Source of the DNA: Streptomyces sp. 3214.6
Lineage (GTDB): Bacteria > Actinomycetota > Actinomycetes > Streptomycetales > Streptomycetaceae
Length of the DNA stretch: 64,000 nucleotides
Assembly: GCF_900129855.1 (NCBI RefSeq)
Contig: NZ_LT670819.1
Location: 124,001 to 188,000, forward strand
Reading direction: 5' to 3'
The translations under genes and the position numbers were made by a program. Below, in pieces: positions 25,465 to 33,642 of this stretch. Numbering within the stretch: position 1 is the first letter of the stretch; each line of letters begins with the position of its first letter. Below the pieces are notes generated by a model. It did not search any database. It was not told where the DNA came from and saw only the letters and a list, made by a program, of their open reading frames with translations.

Positions 25465-25713
25465 ATGATCGCAGCCCACCTGCTCATCTACCGCGGCGGC
25501 CAAGAGGGGCGAAGCACGCTTCACCAACTGGCCGTAAATCCGCCCCTTCACGCCGGAATACGCCTCAAGGCCGCGATGGTGCTCGCGGAAAGCCACGACT
25601 GGCGAGGGCTCCAGGCACTGGAGATCCTCTCCCACGACCCGCTCGCCCAGCCCGGAGTGCGTGCCTGGGCAGAGCGCCACCTTCGAGACGCGACGCGCCC
25701 GCAAGGTCGGTGA
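25465..25713 (+). CDS. Small helical (HEAT-like) protein, probably truncated
   Basis: An 82-residue alpha-helical protein with two helical-repeat-like units (HLLIYRGGQEGRSTLHQLAV and AAMVLAESHDWRGLQALEIL). The frame is open and protein-like for about 30 codons upstream of ATG 25465 without a good start, so this is probably the 3' part of a longer gene. The upstream part no longer connects to a promoter. Confidence 0.45.
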   Translation: MIAAHLLIYRGGQEGRSTLHQLAVNPPLHAGIRLKAAMVLAESHDWRGLQALEILSHDPLAQPGVRAWAERHLRDATRPQGR

Positions 25714-25839
25714 TCTGCGACGGCGTGCGCACCCCCGCCTGACTCGGATCCAACTTGCTGGCGTCGCGAACGCAAGCGCCTCGGCGCGGTCCCCGGTGCC
25801 ATCACCTTCGAGTCCGCCACGGCGGGTGTCCGCGCTCAC

Positions 25840-26027
25840 GAAGCGCGTCCTGGGAAGATGCTCTGCCTGCTGCGGACCGTCACGCCCGTTGAACCTGGAC
25901 GCCGCGGTTGTTGACGGCGCTGCTACGGCTGGGATGGCGGATTAAGGATCATGTGGCGCCGCCCTTGCACTAGAGTCAACTCCCCTGCTGCCGTGGGTGG
26001 TTGTCCGGAGCAGTAGGGGTGACTTCC
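25840..26027 (+). repeat. 188-bp repeat, copy 2 (uninterrupted)
   Basis: Reference copy of the repeat: a left part ending GCCGCCCTTGCACTAG (to 25973), overlapping by CTAG with a right part containing the hairpin AACTCCCCTGCTG / GGAGCAGTAGGGGTG. It ends 40 bp before the tnsA start. In Tn7-like elements the end next to tnsA carries the TnsB-binding sites, so this is the best candidate for one end of the transposon. A decayed coding sequence has not been excluded. Confidence 0.8.
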
Positions 26028-26066
26028 CCGTCGGATGCGGGGCTCGGAGAGGAAGCGGGAATCACG

Positions 26067-26825
26067 GTGGCTGTCGCGTTGGAGGTCGTCCACCGGATCG
26101 AGGACGGCAGCAGGAGCATCACGGTCCCTGTGGCCCGGGCGGGTGCGGTCCCGCTGACTCGGCGGGGCGAGGTGTGGAAGCCGGTCCGGCATCCTTCGCA
26201 GCGCAGTATCGCCACCTGGTGGTGGGCGGCGACGACGGGCCGGCATGTGGGCTGCCGGTCGATGAACGTGCTGGCGGTGGCCATGCTGCTGGACTTCGAT
26301 CCGTCGGTGACGGAGTTCACCGCATGGTCTGCGAGGATCAAGTGGCGTGCGCGGGGCCGGGAACGCAGTGTGGTGCCGGACTTCTTCGTCCGCACCGCTC
26401 AGGGGGCGACGCTGGTGGTGGCCTGTCCCCCGGCGAGCGGACCGAGCCCGCGGTGGCAGCGCCAGCAGCAGGTGCTGCGGCAGGCCTGCCAGGAGGCGGG
26501 CTGGGAGCTGGGCATGCCGCGGATTCCGGCGCCGATGGCGCTGGCGAATCTGCGGTGGGTGTCCCGCTACCGGCATCCCCGCTTCGGCGACCAGGATGTC
26601 GAGCAGGCGTTGAAGGCCGCATTCCGTACGCCGCGTGTGCTGGAGGAGGGAGTGCGGGCCACGGGACTGCCGCGGCTGTCGACGCTGCCGCGCCTGTATC
26701 ACCTGCTGTGGCGGCAGGAGCTGGCCATAGAGTGGAACCGGGCGATGGGCCCCGGCAGCGTGATCAGTGTGTCGGGCCGGTTGCCGTCGGCGATGCGCCG
26801 CCCGGTGCGGGAGGATGCCGCATGA
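26067..26825 (+). CDS. tnsA: TnsA-like endonuclease subunit (active site apparently degenerate)
   Basis: A 252-residue protein. The fold matches TnsA: an N-terminal RRGEVWKPVRHPSQRSIATW, an acidic residue in DFDPSVTEFTAWSARIKW (about 80), and SVVPDFFVRTAQG (Asp, about 108). In active TnsA the next strand holds Gln/Glu-x-Lys; here it reads LVVACPPASG and the lysine is absent. TnsA normally nicks the 5' ends so that the element is cut out. A dead copy would favour replicative, cointegrate-type joining. GTG 26067 was chosen for its upstream GAGAGGAAG site. The stop overlaps tnsB by ATGA. Confidence 0.75.
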   Translation: MAVALEVVHRIEDGSRSITVPVARAGAVPLTRRGEVWKPVRHPSQRSIATWWWAATTGRHVGCRSMNVLAVAMLLDFDPSVTEFTAWSARIKWRARGRERSVVPDFFVRTAQGATLVVACPPASGPSPRWQRQQQVLRQACQEAGWELGMPRIPAPMALANLRWVSRYRHPRFGDQDVEQALKAAFRTPRVLEEGVRATGLPRLSTLPRLYHLLWRQELAIEWNRAMGPGSVISVSGRLPSAMRRPVREDAA

Positions 26826-29212
26826 GTGAGGTGCTCACCGGCCGGCCGCGGGTGTCGGGGCTGGCGCCGCGCGGCATTGTGGCACCCGGGGACCGGGCGC
26901 GGTGGATGGGCGAGCAGTACACCGTGTCGGCCCTGTCGGGCACGACCGTGCATCTGGCCCCCGCTCCGGGCAGCGCGGCGCCCCCGATCGCGGCGACGAT
27001 TCAGTTCCTCGCCGTGGCCGAGGACTTCGCTGTGCTCGACGAGGCGGGCCTGCCACTGGCGGCCGACCCGTTCCCGAACTGGGCCATGCTGGAGGGCGTC
27101 AGTCCCGACTGCGCCCGGGATGCACGGATTTGGCGGCGGCACATCATCGAGGTCGACACCGGTCTGCTGCCCGGCGTCCCCGAGAGCAGCAGACCGCGCG
27201 AGGGCTACGACCCCGACCGGTTCACGCTGGTCGAGCGCTACCAGCGCAAGGCGGCGGAGCTGAGCGCCGTACTGGAGTGGAAGGTGTCGTGGCAGACGGT
27301 CCAGCGCAAGCGGCTGGCCTTCCTGAAGGAGGACATCTGGGGGCTGGTCGACAAGCGGCGCACCCGCAAAAGCATGCTCCACGGGCGCACCGATGCACGG
27401 GTCGTGGACCTGCTGCTGGCCCTTAACGAACGCCAGGCGAAGGAGCAGGCCGCCACCGACGCGCGCACCCTGTTCAAGAACCTGCGGCGCGCCGCCCGGG
27501 CCACGCTGGGCCCTGCGGTGAAAGTGCCGAAGGACCCGACCTTGTATGCGCTGCTGAAGCGGCTGGGCATCGACGCGTTGCAGCTGCGCGATCCCACCCG
27601 GCGCCGCAAGGACCGGTTCAACCGTCCCGCGCCGCCGTTCGGGGTGACCACCGCCACCGCCCCGGGCGAGCTGGTGCAGATCGACTCCACGGCGCTGGAT
27701 GTGAAGGTGCTGGGTGACGACGGGCGGCCCACGCAGGTGGAACTGACGGCGGCCATCGACGTGTTCACGCGCAGCATCATCGCCGCCGTGCTGCGGCCCA
27801 AGACCCCCGGCCGGCGCAAGACCCGGCAGCAGACGAGGGCACTGCTGAGCACCGGCACCAGCAAGGGGCGGGCCACCAAGGCGGTGGACGCCTCCCTGCT
27901 GCTGGCGCTGTGCATGGTGCCGGCCCCGATGCGGCCCGGCTTCGATGCGGCGGCCTCCGCGGCCCGCTCGGATCTGCCGTACGAGGAGCTGCTGGAGGTC
28001 GATGCGCGGATGGAGCACGCCGCGGCCCGGCCGGTGATCATGCCGGAGACGATCGTGATCGACCACGGCACGGTCTTCGCCGGGCAGACCTTCTTCGACG
28101 CCTGTTCCTACCTCGGCATCTCCGTGCGTCCAGCCCGCAAGCGCACCCCGACGGACAAGGCGATCGTCGAGCGGACCTTCGCGTCGATCAAGTCGCTGTT
28201 CAGCCAGCGCGTCAACTCCTACACCGGGCGGGACTTCAGCCGCCGCGGCAAGGAGATCGGTCCCGACCGGCTGTGGACCCTGCAGGAACTCGACGACCTG
28301 CTGCAGGAGTGGATCGCGGTCGGCTGGCAGGCACGGCCGCACGAGGAGCTGCGCAGCCCGTATGAGCCGAACCTGCCGCCGCTGACGCCCAACCAGGTGT
28401 ACGCCGCAGGCGTGCAGGCGGCCGGTTACGTGCCGATCCCGCTGGGATTCAAGGACTATCTGCAGCTGCTGCCCACCGCCTGGGTCGGTGTACGCGACGA
28501 CGGTATCCGCTTCAGGAACCGCACCTACGACAACTACAAGGGCGAGTTCGAGAACGAGATCCGCAACAGGCCGTCGGGGCTGAAGGGCAAGAAACGCGAC
28601 GGATGGGAGCTGCGCTACAACCCCTACACCCCGGAGCAGGTGTGGCTGCGGGATCACCGCAGCGGTGAGTGGATCACGGCGGTCTTCAAGCACCAGCATT
28701 TGATCGGCGCCCCATGGACGCAGCACCTGTGGGAAACGGCCACCGCCGAGCATGTGGCGCGCGGCGGCCGCCACACCGACGACGAGAACATCGCCCAGGT
28801 CCTGGCCGACCTGCTGGAGCGGGCCGGACACGGCCCGGACGAACCCGGTGTGGTGAGCGTGCCCGACGGCTACGGGCCCCTGCCCGGGCTGGAAGCGGGG
28901 TGGGCGCCGCCGGGTGAAGGCGACTTCGATCCGTTCGCCGGTGCGGCCGCGCTCGACCTGGACGCGCTGGGCCCTTTGACGGTGCTGGAGCTCGACGAGA
29001 CGAGCCTGTACGCCCCGGATGCGCCGTCACCCGCAGACGCAGACGCAGCCGGTGCCGGCGCCGCACCCGGGTGGGCGGCTCCGGGCCACGCAGCCACCGA
29101 AGAGGCCTCGCTCCTGGCGGATCTGGGCGAGCTGGAAGACGGCCTCGACGACGCCGCGCGCCTCCTGCTGGACCTGCCCACCGAAACCGACCCTCCGCAG
29201 GAGGACATGTGA
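26822..29212 (+). CDS. tnsB: TnsB-like DDE transposase
   Basis: A 796-residue Mu/Tn7-type transposase. N-terminal DNA-binding HTH domains occupy roughly 100-260 and the rve integrase core roughly 275-465. The DDE triad is in VQIDSTALD (about 288), IVIDHGTVF (about 413) and DKAIVERTF (about 449). A Mu-type beta-barrel with DGIRFRNRTYDNYKGEF (about 560) and an acidic Ala/Pro-rich C-terminal tail follow, presumably for contact with TnsC. TnsB binds transposon ends and makes the 3' cuts and joins. It overlaps tnsA by 4 bp and tnsC by 1 bp, so all three are one transcript. All catalytic residues are present. Confidence 0.9.
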   Translation: MSEVLTGRPRVSGLAPRGIVAPGDRARWMGEQYTVSALSGTTVHLAPAPGSAAPPIAATIQFLAVAEDFAVLDEAGLPLAADPFPNWAMLEGVSPDCARDARIWRRHIIEVDTGLLPGVPESSRPREGYDPDRFTLVERYQRKAAELSAVLEWKVSWQTVQRKRLAFLKEDIWGLVDKRRTRKSMLHGRTDARVVDLLLALNERQAKEQAATDARTLFKNLRRAARATLGPAVKVPKDPTLYALLKRLGIDALQLRDPTRRRKDRFNRPAPPFGVTTATAPGELVQIDSTALDVKVLGDDGRPTQVELTAAIDVFTRSIIAAVLRPKTPGRRKTRQQTRALLSTGTSKGRATKAVDASLLLALCMVPAPMRPGFDAAASAARSDLPYEELLEVDARMEHAAARPVIMPETIVIDHGTVFAGQTFFDACSYLGISVRPARKRTPTDKAIVERTFASIKSLFSQRVNSYTGRDFSRRGKEIGPDRLWTLQELDDLLQEWIAVGWQARPHEELRSPYEPNLPPLTPNQVYAAGVQAAGYVPIPLGFKDYLQLLPTAWVGVRDDGIRFRNRTYDNYKGEFENEIRNRPSGLKGKKRDGWELRYNPYTPEQVWLRDHRSGEWITAVFKHQHLIGAPWTQHLWETATAEHVARGGRHTDDENIAQVLADLLERAGHGPDEPGVVSVPDGYGPLPGLEAGWAPPGEGDFDPFAGAAALDLDALGPLTVLELDETSLYAPDAPSPADADAAGAGAAPGWAAPGHAATEEASLLADLGELEDGLDDAARLLLDLPTETDPPQEDM

Positions 29213-30267
29213 TGATGCAGCCGCCGGTCATCGAGGACGATGACATCCGTCTGCTGGTCGACTCCCCAGCCCCCACGCCTCAGTTCAACGCGCCCCGTCC
29301 GCTGTGGCTCAACACCCTGACCAACTGGCGCACCTTCGCCGCGCTGGACCGCACCCGGCCGGACCTCGCGGACAGTCCACCACCCGGCACGAAGGTCGCC
29401 GACAACGACCTGCGGCTGCGCTATCACGCCCTGATGCCCACCGTCGTCACCCCCGCCATCGGGCGTGCCCTGGTCGTCGTCCACGAACACCTGCTGTCCA
29501 ACCGCGAACGCACTCACGGCAAGCCCGGTGTCATCATCGAAGGCCCCCGCGGCACCGGGAAGACCGAGATCCTGCAGTACATCGGCCGCCACTACGAGAA
29601 CAAGATCGCCCGCCTGTATGAGCCGGACGAGAACCGCATCCCGGTGATCGCACTGCGGGTGCCGCCGCTGACCCGCGGCGGACGGCGGAACTGGCCGGCC
29701 GCCCTCGCCTCCTTCCTCGGCCTCAAGCACGACGGCGGCACCGACCCCACCCGTTCCATCTGCCATGTCATGCGCGCCAGTTCCACCCTGCTGGTCCTCG
29801 TCGACGGCATCGAGCAGCTCCGGGCCGGCGCGGACGCCGAGGAATCGTTCGCCTACCTGGAAGAGATCAGCGAAAGCAGCGGCGCCACCTTCGTCTTCGC
29901 CGGACGCGCCGCCCGTTCCATCGTCGACCCTTTGACCCGTGACCGGGAAGCCGCGCTGAGCGACAACGAGGAGATCTGGGGCGACTACGCCAGCCTGCGC
30001 ACCAGCCGGATCGGCTACGACGACGAGAGCCGCAAGCTGTTCGCGAAGATCGTCCGCGACTTCGACAAGAACCTGTGCCTGTACCGACACGAGCCGGACG
30101 ACCTGACCAGCCTGCATGAGTACTTGCACCGCCGCAGCAAGGGCTACCTGCGGGCCCTGTCCCAGCTCGTCACCCAGGGCGCCCAGAAAGCGATCTGGAC
30201 CAAGAAAGAGCGCATCACCGAGGAACTGCTGGAGACCCTGACCATCGGCCGCAGCCGCACCATCTGA
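29212..30267 (+). CDS. tnsC: TnsC-like AAA+ ATPase
   Basis: A 351-residue ATPase. Walker A is in IIEGPRGTGKTEIL (about 110), Walker B in TLLVLVDGIEQL (about 200), and sensor-1 in FVFAGRA (about 228). A helical lid follows, with YLHRRSKGYLRALSQLV. TnsC/TniB proteins form the regulator filament that joins target selector (TniQ) and transposase. ATG 29212 overlaps the tnsB stop (TGATG) and follows GGAGG. About 25 bp after its stop comes a G/C hairpin, perhaps limiting expression of the following gene. Confidence 0.88.
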   Translation: MMQPPVIEDDDIRLLVDSPAPTPQFNAPRPLWLNTLTNWRTFAALDRTRPDLADSPPPGTKVADNDLRLRYHALMPTVVTPAIGRALVVVHEHLLSNRERTHGKPGVIIEGPRGTGKTEILQYIGRHYENKIARLYEPDENRIPVIALRVPPLTRGGRRNWPAALASFLGLKHDGGTDPTRSICHVMRASSTLLVLVDGIEQLRAGADAEESFAYLEEISESSGATFVFAGRAARSIVDPLTRDREAALSDNEEIWGDYASLRTSRIGYDDESRKLFAKIVRDFDKNLCLYRHEPDDLTSLHEYLHRRSKGYLRALSQLVTQGAQKAIWTKKERITEELLETLTIGRSRTI

Positions 30268-30286
30268 CACCAGACGGATTCCCGCA

Positions 30287-30309
30287 CCGGGGCCGGGCAG
30301 CCGCCCCGG
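30287..30309 (+). terminator. Hairpin after tnsC
   Basis: CCGGGGC with complementary GCCCCGG, 9-bp loop, 20 bp after the tnsC stop. A short G/C stem without a T-run; a partial terminator at best. Confidence 0.35.
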
Positions 30310-30353
30310 GCTGCATCTGCAGGCACGCACACGAAGCAAGGAATCAACACGTC

Positions 30354-31016
30354 ATGGAGAGGTACGACGACTTCGGGGAGGACGAGGACACCGGAGGGAT
30401 AAAGGTGACCGTCCGTGTCCCGCTGGGCACCCGTCTGGCCCTGACGAGCGGCCTGGAACGGCACCAGGCTTGGACGCAGCAGCTGAAGGCACATCATCGG
30501 ACGCAGCTGAAGGGGCTGACGCCCTCGCAGAAGGACACCCTGCGGGCCGAACAGCGCCAGACATTGGACGCCTTGCGCAGTCGCGGCAGCCTCCTGGACA
30601 AGAGGGACCTTCTGATTGCCTTCGGCTTGCGCCAGGAACTGCAGGCCCGGGGCTGGGACCGCTCCTGGGCCGGTGCGGAGGGGGAGGAGATCCCCACGGG
30701 GCTCCTCCCCGCCGCCCTTGTGAGCAGTTACCCCGAAAGCCTCTCTTTGTTCCTGCCGGCGACTGTCGTGGAACAGGTGCGTGCGGGGTGCTGGTCCTCC
30801 TCGAGGGATTCCATCCGCCGACTCCAAAAATGGCGTGCCGACTACTCCGCCGCCCTCCTGCAGTCGCGCGAGGGGCCGTCCGAGGCGGAGTACCGGCGTC
30901 TGGCCGCCGGTGTCACCACGACGGGAGAGGTCTACCGGGCGGGTATCCGTCGAGGGCTGCAGGCGGTGCTGCATGCCCCAACGCCGCCGCCGATTACGGC
31001 CCTTGCGCCGCGTTGA
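30354..31016 (+). CDS. Unknown protein downstream of tnsC
   Basis: A 220-residue soluble protein. The N-terminal 40 residues include GGIKVTVRVPLGTRLALTSG, reminiscent of a ribbon-helix-helix or beta-strand DNA contact. A strongly helical charged region (SQKDTLRAEQRQTLDALRSR) and a C-terminal part with RAGCWSSSRDSIRRLQKW follow. No family is recognised. Position directly after tnsABC on the same strand suggests a transposition accessory role, for example an end-binding or immunity factor, or an analogue of TnsE. The helicase gene converges on it (145 bp gap). Confidence 0.6.
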   Translation: MERYDDFGEDEDTGGIKVTVRVPLGTRLALTSGLERHQAWTQQLKAHHRTQLKGLTPSQKDTLRAEQRQTLDALRSRGSLLDKRDLLIAFGLRQELQARGWDRSWAGAEGEEIPTGLLPAALVSSYPESLSLFLPATVVEQVRAGCWSSSRDSIRRLQKWRADYSAALLQSREGPSEAEYRRLAAGVTTTGEVYRAGIRRGLQAVLHAPTPPPITALAPR

Positions 31017-31161
31017 GGGGCTGGTGCGCCGACGGGGCTACAGGGCCTTGCAAGACGTCGAGGGCGAAGCTGCGACGCACCGAAGTGGCCGGGCGAGCGG
31101 CCGGAGGCCCATAGTCCCAGCATCCGTTTCGCGTGCGCGACCGGTCTCCTGTACGGCACCC

Positions 31162-33441
31162 TTACGGCTCCGCTGTGGCCCTGGGCGTGTCCCAGGCCAT
31201 GCGGAGGAGGTTGAGCGCGGCGCGTTCTTCGTCGGTGAGTTCGTTGGGGGTGCGGCGGATGTGGTCGATCCAGGAGCCGAGCCGGAAGGGGCCTATCCAG
31301 TCGGTTTCGGTGTGCTGGCGGGGGACGTCGAGGTGGCCTTCGCGGGCGAGGTAGCAGGAGGCGGCGACCAGGCCGCGGCGGAAGTCGCGGCCTCGTTCGG
31401 TGCGGAAGGCTTCGGGGTGGATGCTGTCGACGTGTGGGGTGATGCCGATGTCGATCAGGAGCCTGGCTTGTTCGGCGCGGAGCTTGTCGAAGTTGTTGCG
31501 CTGGCGGTTGAGCCATTGCCCGAGCTTGAATCCGTCCAGGGTGGTGAAGGAGCCAGGGACATCCAGGCTGCCGCCCGCGGCGATGTGCGCTTTGGCGTGA
31601 GCGTAGGCACGCCGCCAGGTCAAAGGCCAGCCGGGGTTCCACCAGCGGTCGAGGGCGGCAAGCTGCTTAGCGTGGTCTTTGGGGAGGGTGTCGGAGTTGT
31701 CCTTCCTGCGGCACTCGGCGAGCCAGGCGCCGATGGGGTGGCCGCCTTGCGTGGCGTCGGTGGGTGCGGCGAGATGTCCGTGGGCGGCGGCGTAGGCGCG
31801 GGCGTGGTCGAGGATGCGGGTGAAGGTGTGGGCGGGGGTGCTCCACAGCATGCCGAGGGCATCGAGGGCTTCGGTGTGTTCGCTGGGCAGGCGGTCGGCC
31901 AGGTGCCGCAGGCGCTGGTTGCTGATCCACTCCCCCAGGGCAAAGCCGGTGTCGTCGTGGAAGGCGTGGGGGACATCGAGGTGATGGTGGTCGTGGTGGT
32001 AGCGGGTGGCTGAGGCCAGGCCGTCGTGCCAGGAGCCGGTAGCGGGCAGCGTGATCTCGAGCCCGAGGGCGAGGGCGACCTGCAGGGCGCGTTCGGCGCG
32101 GTTGTAGTGGACGGTTCGGCGCGGACCGCCGCCGTCCATGCGGCGGCTGCGGCGGGGCACGGCGATGTGGTCGAGGAAGCTGTCGTCGTGGGCCCTTAGG
32201 GCCTGGAGGATGGTGTAGATGCCTTCGAACTGCGAGTCGTGCAGGGCCTGTTCGGTGGCCCGTCCGTCGGGCAGGTAGACGGGCAGCACGAGGGTGGCCT
32301 TCTTACCGCGGCCGGGCACCAGACGCAGGGCGCGGCCGATGGCCTGGATGGCGTCGACGACGCTGTTGCGGGGTGCGGCGAAGACCACGGAGTCGATGGC
32401 GGGGATGTCGATGCCCTCGGCCAGGACCCGGACGTTGCTGAGCACTGAGCATCCGTCGGCGTTTTGGAAGTCGGACAGCCGGCTGCGGCGCTCGTCTATG
32501 CGCTGCGTTCCGTCAACCCAAAAAGCCTGCAGGTCGGGCCGCTTGAGCTGGACGGCGGTGTGGGGCAGGTCTTGGGAGAACGCTTCGGCTGCCTCAATGC
32601 GGTTGTGGAAGACGAGAACACGCTGCAGGTCGTGGTCGGTGATGGCGCGCAGGACGGCCACCTGCAGTGCGGCTGCCCGCAGGCCTCCGTGCTGCGGATC
32701 GAGGTGGGGCTTGCGGGTGAGGATGGCGTGCAGTTGTTTGTCGCCGACCACGGGCATCACGACCTGGTAGTCGGCGAGGAGTCCGCGTTCGATCGCCTCG
32801 GCCATGCCGAGGCGGTAGACGACGGGGCCGAAGATGTCGCGGCGGTCCATGGTGGCGGTGGGGGCGCCGTCCCACAGCCCGGCGGTGAAGATGCGGGGCG
32901 TGGCGGTCATGTAGAGACGTCGCCGGGCGGGGATGGCACGGTCGTCGTGGATGGCTCCCCAGCCCTCTTGGGTGCTCATGCATGTGCGGTGGGCTTCGTC
33001 CACGACGATGAGGTCCCAGGCCGGCAACTGGCCGATGTCGTGGGCGTCTTGCAGGCCCTGCAAAGACGCGTAGGTCACGAAGACCGTTGCGGGGCCGTCC
33101 TGTTCGGCGACGAGGCGGGGCAGGTCTGCCGGCCGTTTGACCATGCGGGCTGTGCGCCGGGGCAGGCCGCTGCGGGTCTGGCTCATCGAGGACAGGCCCA
33201 CCATGAGGCCGGCGCGTCCGCCTTCGCGCCAGCGCCTGATGGTCTGGGTCAGCAGCTCCAGGGTGGGCACGGCCACCAGGACCCGTCCGTCCGCGGCGAC
33301 ATGGCGGGCGGTCGCCACCGCGGTGAGTGTCTTGCCGGTGCCGCATGCGGAGACGGCGGTCACGCGGCGTTCCCCTCTCGCGAAGGCTCCGGTGATGGCC
33401 GCGAGGGCTTCCTGCTGATGCGGGCGCAGCGCGAGAGACAT
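31162..33441 (-). CDS. DEAD/DEAH helicase with helicase-associated repeats (TtrA-like)
   Basis: A 759-residue SF2 helicase. Walker A is SACGTGKTLTA (about 33), the DEAH box is VVDEAHRT (about 155), motif III is YMTATPR and motif VI is QAIGRALRL (about 370). The last 330 residues hold four helicase-associated repeats, each with a 'G(H/S)L(D/A)(V/A)P...G..(L/I)G.W' core (HHHLDVP, GHLAAP, GSLDVP, GHLDVP). Helicases of this build are frequent next to Streptomyces telomeres (ttrA-type, linked to transfer of linear replicons). ATG 33441 follows AGGAGA. Its place inside the tns-tap cluster suggests a role in end processing or transfer. Confidence 0.8.
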   Translation of the reverse strand: MSLALRPHQQEALAAITGAFARGERRVTAVSACGTGKTLTAVATARHVAADGRVLVAVPTLELLTQTIRRWREGGRAGLMVGLSSMSQTRSGLPRRTARMVKRPADLPRLVAEQDGPATVFVTYASLQGLQDAHDIGQLPAWDLIVVDEAHRTCMSTQEGWGAIHDDRAIPARRRLYMTATPRIFTAGLWDGAPTATMDRRDIFGPVVYRLGMAEAIERGLLADYQVVMPVVGDKQLHAILTRKPHLDPQHGGLRAAALQVAVLRAITDHDLQRVLVFHNRIEAAEAFSQDLPHTAVQLKRPDLQAFWVDGTQRIDERRSRLSDFQNADGCSVLSNVRVLAEGIDIPAIDSVVFAAPRNSVVDAIQAIGRALRLVPGRGKKATLVLPVYLPDGRATEQALHDSQFEGIYTILQALRAHDDSFLDHIAVPRRSRRMDGGGPRRTVHYNRAERALQVALALGLEITLPATGSWHDGLASATRYHHDHHHLDVPHAFHDDTGFALGEWISNQRLRHLADRLPSEHTEALDALGMLWSTPAHTFTRILDHARAYAAAHGHLAAPTDATQGGHPIGAWLAECRRKDNSDTLPKDHAKQLAALDRWWNPGWPLTWRRAYAHAKAHIAAGGSLDVPGSFTTLDGFKLGQWLNRQRNNFDKLRAEQARLLIDIGITPHVDSIHPEAFRTERGRDFRRGLVAASCYLAREGHLDVPRQHTETDWIGPFRLGSWIDHIRRTPNELTDEERAALNLLRMAWDTPRATAEP

Positions 33442-33642
33442 GGCCGGGGGCTTCTCCTTGCGGGGGCGAATCCGGAACACGGGCACCGTAGTGGATCATT
33501 GGACGGCGCTCTCCAATTCCAGCCAGAATGAGCGGAGTTGGCGAAGAACCCGCCGTAAATGAGGGGCGGGCGGAGCAGGAGGGGTAACACATTGGCCGGG
33601 CGTTCGTTGGAGTCTTTGCAGGGCGGAGACGGCGAGAGCGAG

